The position numbers and the translations under genes are program-made. Below the pieces are notes generated by a model, which searched no databases, was not told where the DNA came from, and saw only the letters and a list, made by a program, of their open reading frames with translations. From Aulostomus chinensis (lineage: Eukaryota; Chordata; Actinopteri; Syngnathiformes; Aulostomidae), in contig JBBMOA010000006.1 of the NCBI GenBank assembly GCA_037954235.1, forward strand, positions 25,925,541 to 25,989,540: a DNA stretch of 64,000 bases, read 5' to 3'. Below are positions 49,611-58,820 of the stretch, in pieces. Position 1 is the first letter of the stretch. Each line of letters opens with the position of its first letter.

Positions 49611-49618
49611 ATCCACAG
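49571..49618 (+). promoter_or_regulatory. ttc28: Splice acceptor with a (CT)n polypyrimidine tract
   Basis: About 40 bp of nearly pure CT lead straight into TATCCACAG|GCTGCT, so the polypyrimidine tract of this 3' splice site is itself a microsatellite. Such tracts bind U2AF and PTB. Length polymorphism here could alter exon inclusion. The effect is inference; the sequence arrangement is seen directly. Confidence 0.8.
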
Positions 49619-50126
49619 GCTGCTTCAATGGCGCTGAGCAGCTTGGGCCATGTATATACAGCCATAGGGGACTATCCAAATGCCCTGGCCAGCCATAAGC
49701 AGTGTGTTCTGCTGGCCAAGCAGTCCAAGGATCAACTCTCTGAGGCTCGAGAGCTTGGAAACATGGGGGCCGTCTACATTGCCATGGGAGACTTTGACAA
49801 TGCTGTCCAATGCCATGAGCAGCACCTGGGCATTGCCAAGGCCCTAGAAAATAAACGCGAGGAAGCTCGGGCGTATAGTAACCTGGGCAGTGCCTACCAC
49901 TACCACCGAAACTTTGACAAGGCCATGTCCTACCATACCCATGTTCTGGAGCTTGCCCAGGAGCTGGAGGAGAAGTCCATCGAGATGAGAGCCTACGCAG
50001 GGCTGGGTCACGCTGCCCGCTGCATGCAGGACTTGGAGAGGGCAAAGCAGTACCATGAACAGCAGCTGTCCATAGCTGAGGGCTTGAAGGACAGGGCTGC
50101 CGAGGGAAGGGCCTCCTCCAACCTGG
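49619..50126 (+). CDS. ttc28: ttc28 coding exon (four TPRs and the start of a fifth)
   Basis: 508 bp: 169 codons plus one base, ending in phase 1. Acceptor TATCCACAG, donor CTGG|GTACGT. The peptide holds TPRs of 40 residues starting at LSSLGHVYTAIGDY, LGNMGAVYIAMGDF, YSNLGSAYHYHRNF, YAGLGHAARCMQDL and SSNLG. Each is followed by helix B (SHKQCVLLAKQ, CHEQHLGIAKAL, YHTHVLELAQEL, YHEQQLSIAEGL). All match TTC28 in order. The frame stays open upstream to an ATG at 49544, but that part is translated CT microsatellite (Ser-Leu repeats) and belongs to the intron. An antisense SINE begins 57 bp downstream of the exon. Confidence 0.95.
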
Positions 50127-50168
50127 GTACGTATGTCAAAATACTGGCTGTTCTAGATACCAGATGTG

Positions 50169-50182
50169 TATTATCAAAGATC
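50169..50182. repeat. Left target-site duplication of the 50183 SINE
   Basis: TATTATCAAAGATC here is repeated exactly at 50556-50569, flanking the antisense SINE. Confidence 0.9.
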
Positions 50183-50555
50183 CATCCATCCATTTTCTTC
50201 CGCTTATCCTGTTAAGGGTCACGGGGGCTGAAGCCTATCCCAGCAGCTTTCGGGCAAGAGGCAGGGTTCACCCTGGACAGGTCACCAGTCCATTGCAGGG
50301 CCAACACTTATAGACAGACAACCATTCACACTCACAGTCACACCTACGGTCAATTTAGAGTATTGATTAGCCTAGTCCCAATTTGCATGTCTTTGGACTG
50401 TGGAGGAAGCCGGAGTACTTGGAGAGAACCCACGCATGCAGGAGGAGAACATGCAAACTCAACACAGAAAGATCCCAGGCCCGAGCCGGGACTCAAACCC
50501 AGAACCCAGAGCCTTCTTGCTGTGACAGTGCTAACCACTGCACCACCGTGCTGCC
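50183..50555 (-). mobile_element. tRNA-type SINE with (GGAT)n tail, antisense
   Basis: On the minus strand it starts GGCAGCACGGTGGTGCAGTG, carries a B-box-like GGTTTGAGTCCC, and ends in (GGAT)n at 50183. It has the same 5' end and 3' tail as the 19318-19700 copy, and an exact 14-bp target duplication. It lies only 57 bp after a ttc28 exon and in opposite orientation to the gene. Open frames in it are not genes. Confidence 0.85.
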
Positions 50556-51240
50556 TATTATCAAAGATCTCGCTCACAATGATAATCCTACAGAGAATTA
50601 CCAAACAACTCAGTCACTCCTCTCAGCTTGACAGAGCTTTATAGCAAGTTTCAGCACATTGTTTTACTTTCTGGCTGCATCTTTACTGTTCTTGTTCACT
50701 CTCCCAGTGTCATTGGCTCACTGTGTCATTCTCTGCCTGAATCTGTTGTTTCCACAACAGGCAGATTCTTTCCAAGAAAAATAACTAAAAACTGTACCAC
50801 TCCACACAATAGGTTCAACATCAAATAAGATACAGTAAAACTATAGCTGGTAAGAGCCAGATATTTCTCTCAGGAGATCAAAAACAGTGCTGAAGAGAAA
50901 TACTGCTCGTAGATTCACTGAGTGATGCAAGACTTTGAATGAAAAACAGTGATGAATGAAGAATATACAGCATATGTGAATAAGCAACTCTTTGCTGACA
51001 GTTATTCTGATCATGTCACTAAGTATGGCACTAAAATGTGTTGCAGCTACAGTTGATCTGGCAGCTCAAGTGAAGGATTTGAAGACTTAAGTTAGGCTGT
51101 GTGGTCAGTGTAGCTCTGTATCACTGTTCAGAACCAGCACTCCAGTGAATCCTGCTGGCTCTTTTGGTGTTTTGGGAATACAGTATAAAAGTTTAAATTC
51201 CTGCCAGCGTTATGTTGCTGGCTATGTTCCATTGTTACTC

Positions 51241-51256
51241 TTTTTTTTTTTTTTTT
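51241..51256. repeat. Poly-T tract (T16)
   Basis: Sixteen T residues followed by AAATGAGC. It may be the reverse complement of a retroposon A-tail, but no element body was recognised next to it. Confidence 0.6.
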
Positions 51257-52714
51257 AAATGAGCTGTTGACTATTTATTATAGTTTCCCTGATATTTGTG
51301 TTAAATAAGACCGGAGTGCTGTACTGTATCATCGATATTCCTTGCAAAGTGAGTTTAGTTATGACTCCCAAACTGGGGCAGTGGTGCCGTCCAGGGGGTA
51401 TGCACAGGTACTTAAGGGGGTAGTATACTAGTGTTTTGTTTTTCCCAACCCCAGGATGTCCGTTTCCTCCTGGGTTATTAAAAATAAGGCCATTTAGCAC
51501 CCAGTATGTCGCCCTAATATGGATAAATGGTAGAACTGATCTCACCCCATATGCAGGGATCCACTCAGGTGATTACTGCACCAGGGATTCCAGCACTAAG
51601 TCCAACAGAACTAGCATTAATGTTTGTGGTACTAGCGTAGCCACTGGTGGTCATAGCGCCATCTGTGGAAGAAGAGCTCAACCTCATCATGGGTTACAGG
51701 TCTGGAATAAACTTAGGCACCACAGAGCTATAGGCATCTCAGAGTAAATGTATGTTGATAAATGAATGCACTGCAAAATTCTAAACTTCACAAATTTGTC
51801 TCATTTCTTTTAGATATCTTTTAGATATCTTCTAACTAGTTGCATTGCAGTTAGGAAGACGGACATTTTACCTTTCCATTATTCACCTTATCATAGCTCT
51901 TATCAATCACATGACCTTCAAAGGCAAGTTTTATTTATGTTGGAAGCAAAAAACAGTGTATGTTTTTCTTGTAAATGTAAGCAGTGTAGCATCCAGTAGA
52001 TTATGCGAGCATGAATTAATGGACACCCAGGGGCCAGTATGGTTTCTGCAAACCACAGATAAATTTATTCTTAACATTGCTAAGACAAAAAATATGTTTC
52101 ATATCAATATTTCTAGATTTTTGTTTATAGCCCATTGAAACTAAATTCACTCTTAAAAAATAATGATGGTTTAGGATGTATCAGAGCTATGTTCTGGTTA
52201 GCTTTTGGCAAGACAAACTCTTTGATTGGAAAATATAAACTTGTGTCTCATGCAGTTGAAATAAGGACACAAACTGTGGTCGACTGCTGAAGTCTGATGT
52301 TTGTTGGAACTCGTACCACTCAGACCTGCCTCCCCCTCTAGCTCCATACACAAACCAGTGCAGTGTACCACCAAGTCAACATTTTAACTCAGTGACTGGG
52401 CTGCTCCCAAGACAGAGAACCACATGTCAGCTGATTGAAGCCCCTGTTAACATTGCACCACCATCATGAATAAAACCTACTGACACTGCACAATTCATCA
52501 GCCCTTTTTAAACACGGAATGTGCCAAACTTGCGGCCAGGTAGAGGAATTTGCTGTCTTGTCTGTGTGAAATGGAGGCATAATATTCCTCTTTTCAAAAA
52601 AGCCGCCACTTGTGTGGGTGTAAACATGTGACGTGACGTGCAGTACGAAGTTGCGCATGAACAGTGACGTACAACATATGTGTCTGAAAAATATTTAGCC
52701 CCGTGACACAGTCC

Positions 52715-52901
52715 ATACGTTTTTTCCTACGTTTTCAACTTGCTGCTGACCTGTTTCGTCATTCGGCGATAGCCACATCGACCAAGCTCCTCAACGACCT
52801 CTTCATACTGCAAGCCATCCTACATAGTCCCCGTGAGGTGGTTACCCACGGTCAGTGATGGTCAGCACCTCCCTGATCTCAGCGGCTCCCCAGTTGCTCA
52901 T
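52715..52901 (-). pseudogene. Myb/SANT-like domain remnant of a Harbinger-type transposon
   Basis: On the minus strand an ATG at 52901 opens MSNWGAAEIREVLTI and stops at TAA soon after. In another frame about 60 bp on, YEEVVEELGRCGYRRMTKQV is followed by SSKLKT and a TAG. A tryptophan-led W-x-x-x-E-[IV]-R helix, then a 'GY-RR---QV-SKLK' recognition helix, is the layout of the Myb/SANT-like DNA-binding proteins encoded by PIF/Harbinger elements. At least one frameshift and one stop separate the parts, so it is dead. Possible element arms: AATATTCCTC at 52581-52590 with its inverse at 53073-53082. True termini were not found. Confidence 0.55.
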
Positions 52902-54624
52902 CTTGCTTAAGTGATGATCTGATCAACTGTTTCCTGATTTTAAAACTCCCAGTTGTGGGTTGCACAGCAGTTTGCTTCATCATCGACACCTCCACCCACC
53001 TCACACTGAACCGACACATTGACAGCTTGGATTTACATAGCAATGGAGGCTGCAATAAGTGTTTTCTTGGAGGAGGAATATTGCCGAGCTAAAATTGACC
53101 CCCGATTTGCCGCACTCTGTCTGAAACCTCGGACCGAGCTGCAAAAAAGATGGGCAAGTTAGCAGATTGCTCTCAGTATAAAAGTGACTATTGAAAACTT
53201 TCAAATCAGATGTGTAATACCCATGTAGAGAACATGCTTGTTGTGCACAGACCCCAGGAAAAAAAATCCTATCATCATTTTGACATTACTTTAGTGAGAG
53301 TCAACCGCAAAAATGACTATTCTCACTAAAATTGTGAGTCTTAAGCGTACCTGTGTAAATGGGAAGATCCAGTGCAGATGTGACATCACACTGGGGTGTC
53401 TGTCGGCCATCTATTTGATTTAGTCAAGAAAAAAAAAAAGCAGTATAATTATGGAGCCTTCATAACGGTAATATTGTGGTACCTCTGTGTAAAAGGAGCC
53501 TGTAATTTGGGAGCTGTAATGGAATTCTGACACCCTGTTAAACGCTCCTATCAGAGTTTATGTAAACCTCATAAAGATGTATACATGAATCAGCTCTCCT
53601 CTCACCTTCACACCGCCTCAGACTGAAAGGAGAGGTGCCCTGAAGATATAAATGAGAAAAGGGGAAATTAAATATACGATCATGTCTTTTGATTGCAGCT
53701 TAAAATGCAATCATTGTCCCCTTTTACAAGAGAGAGTTTTATTGCCAAATCCTGTTCAAATGAAATTATTAGCAAGGTAACCTTGTGGAGCTTGCTAATA
53801 TAATGATGAAAGTAACCTTAGGGATAAAGATGTCCCTCCCGATATTCACAGTACCTCATGTGATGAATGGTGTGCCCATTTTGCTGTGTTTAGTCCAGCA
53901 ATTACAACCTACGCTGGGTGACTTATGATAGCCATCAAAGCAGTAGTAACCCTGATTCTAATGGAAAACTAAGAGGCATAATAGTTCCTTCCAGACGAAT
54001 TAGTCTTTAACCTATGAGCAGGCAGAGAGTGGGGTTAATCAGCCAAATGTAAATTGAAGACGTCATTGGAGCGGTCTAAATGGAGCATGGCAGGGGTTGC
54101 TGTTAGCTGCAGAACACACCTGATTTTAAAAAGTGAGCAAATAGCTGGTTGTCATGAATTAACAGCTCTCGTCAGAACATGTTATGACGCTAGAGTGCAC
54201 GTGAGCTTTATTCTGAGTGAACAAACAGCAGATGTATCCATGTGTGTATGATTGCTATTATGACAGCAGCAGCAATCTTTTCCATTATTAGTTGCAACAT
54301 CAGTGTGAAGTTAATGCATTTTTGGGTAACAGAGCTAAATAGGTGGGTGCCAGTGACCTGGACAATGCAGTAACTTGTTTGTGTAGCCACTCTTATCTTT
54401 GTTCTTTTTCTCCTTTTTTCACTTTTTGATGCCTCCCTCTCTCATTCTGTATCTCTTGCCTCACCCCTACTGATTGTAATCTGCAGCTGTCAAGCTCCCA
54501 GTAATTGAAACTGACTTGATGAATCGCTTAATTACCTTTAATAGCTGATTCAAGAGGAGCTGAATAATGAAGATAACAGAGAATGAAGTGGAGGTTGTGG
54601 AGCTTTGGTCTGTTATTGTCCCAT

Positions 54625-54626
54625 GG

Positions 54627-54659
<33 letters not shown>
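54625..54659. repeat. (TTG)n trinucleotide microsatellite
   Basis: About eleven TTG units. Minus-strand frames give a poly-Asn run, which is an artefact of the repeat. Confidence 0.9.
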
Positions 54660-55676
54660 GAGGCTGTGGAGTATTGTTGTGTCATCCAGGCCCACATGCT
54701 TGCCTAGTATAAGAATATATTGGCGAGCAGAATGTTGTTTTAAACTTCAAAAAACTGCACAAAGAGGAGTCGAATGATCAAGTGAAGATTAACAAGCGGA
54801 GATAAAAGTGCAAAAGGCCTGCGTGAAATGGGAAGGAGACATTTCAGAAACAGGAACTTTTATTATGCCCTCTCAGCTTGTTGTGTGTGTGAGTGTGAGT
54901 GTGAGTGTGGGTGGAGTGGTAGCTGCCATGGCTCTAAGGTACACTTGTACGGAGATCACTGTGCTTTAATATCCAACCACGATGCCCAGCGGTACCAGCA
55001 GCCCTGGCTCAGCACACTCTGACCTATAAAGGATATGAAAATGTTGTATTCCAGCACCATATTTTATTCATTAATTGGCTAACTTACCCCCGAGTCAGCA
55101 ATATTTAATATCAGAGAAAGAACTGAAGTGGCGGATTCCCATGTAGTTCACATTTCTGGTATTGATGAAACAGAATCTAAAGTATTATTATTCTCACTTC
55201 AAAGAGAGCCTGGTCTGGCACTCGATTTGGTCCATGTTTACAATTCCCACTTCCTTGTTTAAGCAGAAGAGAAGTCACTTGAAATGTCAGTTTGGAAAAT
55301 CTGGAGGTAAAAGTCTTAATTAAACTTATTTCACTTCTTTTTATTCAGAATCCCTTGGGATTGGTGTCTAAACAAAGACACAGGGAGAGGAAAACAACAG
55401 GAAGTAGAGTTCACAAAACAACACAGCATCAGCCATGCTCTGTATTCAGGTCCTGTCATTGAACTGTTGGTATCTAAAAAAAAAGTATAACTTCTGTGCT
55501 GAATTAGTTTCAGTTCCAAACACTCTTAACACATGCAACTTTAAAGAAGTCAACATTCCATCGAATCAGCCCCGTGCACACATCTGACCACCAGGTTTTT
55601 AACATCGGTCAATAACTGTCAGATCTGCAGATTTATATTGTAAACCAGCAAAGGTGGCAAAAGTAGAAGTGCCGAT

Positions 55677-55798
55677 CCATCCATCCATTTACTTTACTGC
55701 TTATGGGTCATGGGGGGGGGGGGCATTGCTGGAGCCTATCCCAGCTAAAATTGGGTGAGAGGTGGGGTACAGCCTGGACAGGTTGCCAGTCACAGGGC
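55677..55798 (-). mobile_element. 5'-truncated SINE/LINE tail, antisense
   Basis: Read on the minus strand, only the 3' part of the same tail as in the SINEs at 19318 and 50183 survives: the CCTGTCCAGGCTGTACCCC region, GGGATAGGCTCCAGC, then (GGAT)n. It is bracketed by AGAAGTGCCGAT (55665-55676) and AGAAGTGCAGAT (55799-55810), 11 of 12 identical. A G12 run (55712-55723) interrupts it. Confidence 0.7.
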
Positions 55799-57682
55799 AG
55801 AAGTGCAGATACTTGTGTCAAAAGACTGGTTAAGGTAGAGGTACTGATTCATCTTATCCATTCAAGTTCAAATGTAAGAAAATACAGGCGCTTAAATGTA
55901 CTCAGAAGCATAAAGTAGAAAGTGTTTAGTCCTTTTTTTCACTTTCACTGATTTTCAGAAACTCCTCAGTGCTCAGAATATACACAGCCAAGTGTCATTT
56001 ACTCTTCTATTCTTCAGTGTTTTCTTCAAGCTTTGTAAAAATTTACATTGACAACCAACATATTTGTGCATTAGCGCCATCTCTGCTTGAACAAAACTTG
56101 TCATTTTTGCCTGTTATTCACCAAAGATAAAGCCTGTTTTTAAAATCTAAGGAGAGGAATAGATTTAGATATTTTTCATTCAAATAAATAGTCATATAAA
56201 GAACAAATATCTGGAAAAAGTAGTTCAGTTACTTCCCATCTCTTTTAATCAGCTGTATTTGTTTGCTGTAATGTTTAATATCATAAAAGGTTATTGCCCT
56301 TCAGCGATAGCTCCTTAAGGAAATGTGCATGTACTGGCAAAATCATCAAATCATAAGCCGTAAGGACATATATCTTGTACTACTACTATTACTTCATCTT
56401 CATTATTGCCATCATCATAACAACAATGGTGAGTGCAGTAACTGTTTTCAGACTGCCCAAAGGAGGAATAAACTACAGACAAGAACCAGACTTGCCTGCA
56501 GCACTTTTGCCTGGAGATGATTGTGTTTGGTACCGCAGCCTAGTGAAGCTGCACTCACTGTAGATATATTACTAGTCTGACCGGGAAGGAGAGCAGGAAA
56601 GTGCTGATTTACAATGGAGTTTAGCAAACCTAATGGCTCAGACAGGAGGAATGAAAGAGGGAAAGAGCTAAACAAATACATAAAAAGTATATTTATCCGG
56701 GATTTAGACATGGTGGACTCTCTGTTAATGACCATGCTAATACCTTTGGTAAATATTAGCAGAGCTGCAGGTGGTGAGATCGGACAGCATCAACAACTCA
56801 GGATGCTAACTAGAGCTATTTTTTGCTGCCTGACCCCTTTGTCTGTATCTCTCCCTGTCTCCCCCTGCATGGCCCCCATCAACCTCTTAACAGGAACTAG
56901 ACTAGAGACTCTGCAAAAATCTCCAAGTCCTTGTTAGTCTTCTCACTCCAAAGCTTTTGTAGAAGACAAGCGAGTTGTGGCATTGTTTGCATTGAGCAAC
57001 TGCATCCTTTTTTTTCCAGCAAATTCAGCATGAAATGTGATCTGTTGCTAAACGGATTGTTGAGTGCAAAAAAAGGGGGGGGGGTGGTCTGGTTGAGACA
57101 GGAGATAGTTGATTTAAGTGGGAGTGGGAATCAGTTGTCATGCATGTGGACAGCACAGCGACAGTTGGTTTGGTGAGCTGAAGGAGGGTTATAGCAGCTC
57201 AGCTGGAGCTGTATGCGATGGGGTGCAGCACTCTGTGTGTGTGTTTCTGTTGGCAGACCACCCACTCAGTATTCATCCATCTATCCATACCCTGTCCTTC
57301 TTTATCTCCCTCCTTCCTGTTTGTCTGTCAGTTAGACTGGGGGAGATGTCTGTGTCTGAGAGGAAAGATTTGGTACCTTAAGCCAGGGCCACAGATCCAC
57401 CCCTTCCCGTCTCCTGCAGACCCCAGGAGGATGTAGTGTCTTCCTCGGCTCACTACCTCCCCCCACAGATCGCTACACTATATGTGGTGTGAAGACAAGA
57501 TTCAGTGCTTTACTTGATAACTAGTGATGATTTTCAGATATTTTATCATTTATTGAGCAGGAACTGTCTGGATAAAGTATTTAATGCTCAAAAACTGTCA
57601 GTCATCAAGCTGAAATTTAAAGTACAAACACAATTATGGCATTCCAGGGTTTCCAAACATGACAGGTCTACATAGGTAATGT

Positions 57683-58820
57683 TCTATATTGCTAAATGTA
57701 TTCAGTCACCCATCCAAATAATTGAAATCAGACGTTCCAATCACTTCCATGGCCACAGGTGTATAAAATCAAGCACCAAAGCATGCATACTGTTTCCACA
57801 AACGTTTCTGAATGAACGGGTCGCTCTCAGGAGCTCAGTGAATTCCAGTGTGGTACTGTGATAGGATGCCAACTCCTTGCTACTACATATTCCACAGTCA
57901 CCTGTCAGTGGTATTACAACAAAGTGGAAGCAATTTGGAACGACAGCAACTCAGCCACAAAGTGGTGGGCCACGTAAAGTGACAGAGCAGGGTCAGTAGA
58001 TGCTGAGGCACAAAGTGTGCAGAAGTCACCAAATTTCTGCCGAGTCAATCGCTACAGACCTCCAAACTTCCTGTGGCCTTCAGATTAGCTCAAGAACAGT
58101 GTGTAGAGACCTTAATGGAATGGGTTTTCATCACCGCGCAGCTGCATCCAAGCCATACATCACAAAGTGCAATGCAAAAAGACACCGCTATTGGACTCTA
58201 GAGCAATGGTGACGCGCTGTCTGGAGTGACGAATCGCGCTGCACCATCTGGCGATCTGATGGATGGGTCTGGGTTTGGCGGTTGCCAGGAGAACTTTTAA
58301 GGAGCTGGATTTGGCCCCTTAGTTCCAGTGAAAGGAACTCTGATTGCTTCAGCATACTAAGAGATTTTGGACGATTCCATGCTCCCAACTTTTTGGGAAC
58401 AGTTTGGAGCTGGCCCCTTCCTGTTCCAACATGACTGTGCACCAGTGCACAAAGCAAAGTCCATCAAGACATGGACGAGAGAGTTGGATGTGGATGAACT
58501 TGACTGGCCTGCACAGAGTCCTGACCTCAACCCAATAGAACACCTTCAGGACGACCTAGAGAGAAAACTGAGTGCCAGGCCTTCTCGTCCAACATCAGTG
58601 TGTGACCTCACAAATCCGCTTCTGGAAGAATGGTCCAGAATTCCCATAAACACACTTCTAAACCATGTGGAAAGCCTTCCCAGAAGAGTTGAAGCTGTTA
58701 TTTCTAGAAAGGGTGGACCAACGTCATATTAAACTCTATGAATTAAATGAATGGGATGTAACTTAAGTTCAAATGTGAGTCAAGGCAGGTGAGCCAATAC
58801 TTCTGGATTAATATAGTGTA
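57683..58820 (+). mobile_element. Degenerate Tc1/mariner (Tc1-like) transposon
   Basis: The left end (CTATATTGCTAAATGTATTC) and right end (GAGCCAATACTTCTGG...ATATAGTGTA) are decayed inverted repeats of the common fish Tc1 type whose tip reads ACACTATATTG. Between them lies a broken transposase (57816-58735). The right end is followed by GCGAATTT; a clean TA duplication is not obvious on the left. It is inserted in sense orientation in a ttc28 intron and cannot encode active transposase. Confidence 0.85.
57816..58735 (+). pseudogene. Tc1-like transposase, inactivated
   Basis: The catalytic DD34E layout is still readable: Asp in WSDES (near 58225), Asp in FQHDCAP, and Glu in DLNPIEHL exactly 35 positions later (34 between). 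The DNA-binding N-terminal part includes SQELSEFQ and SIATDLQTSCGLQISSRTV. Lesions: ACG where the family's start ATG is expected (57816); TAG at 57997-57999; TGA at 58210-58212 directly after LEQW; and a frame change between the N-terminal part and the C-terminal 121-codon open frame (58367-58732). Compared with the family as I remember it, about 25 bp are missing near 57870 and about 90 bp near 58295. A fossil copy, not a host gene. Confidence 0.85.

Larger units (their letters stand above)
25717..49618 (+). other. ttc28: ttc28 intron, 23.9 kb
   Basis: A phase-0 intron, GTAAGA donor, acceptor TATCCACAG preceded by a (CT)n run. Defined contents: several long CA/GT and CT microsatellites, two fragments of a repeat sharing GGACCCAAAT (near 27617 and 37421), a possible MITE fragment near 33487, and an hAT-like element (38395-39631). 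Open frames here are short and without family motifs. I looked for a nested gene on both strands and found none. Most of the remaining sequence shows nothing I can define. Confidence 0.85.

Noticed and set aside
49544..49618. In-frame ATG and Ser-Leu-rich, signal-peptide-like extension upstream of the 49619 exon
   Set aside because: The extension is translation of the (CT)n polypyrimidine tract. A consensus acceptor (TATCCACAG) lies exactly at the point where TTC28 homology starts, and phases fit the upstream exon.
25717..49618. Search for a nested gene within the 24-kb intron
   Set aside because: No frame on either strand shows a recognisable domain, conserved splice pairing or RNA gene; the longest frames are simple-repeat derived.
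50350..50644. Open frames of 82-93 codons near 50350-50644
   Set aside because: They are translations of the antisense SINE, similar to frames in the 19318 SINE.
58188..58543. Minus-strand open frames opposite the Tc1 transposase
   Set aside because: Shadows of the former transposase coding strand.
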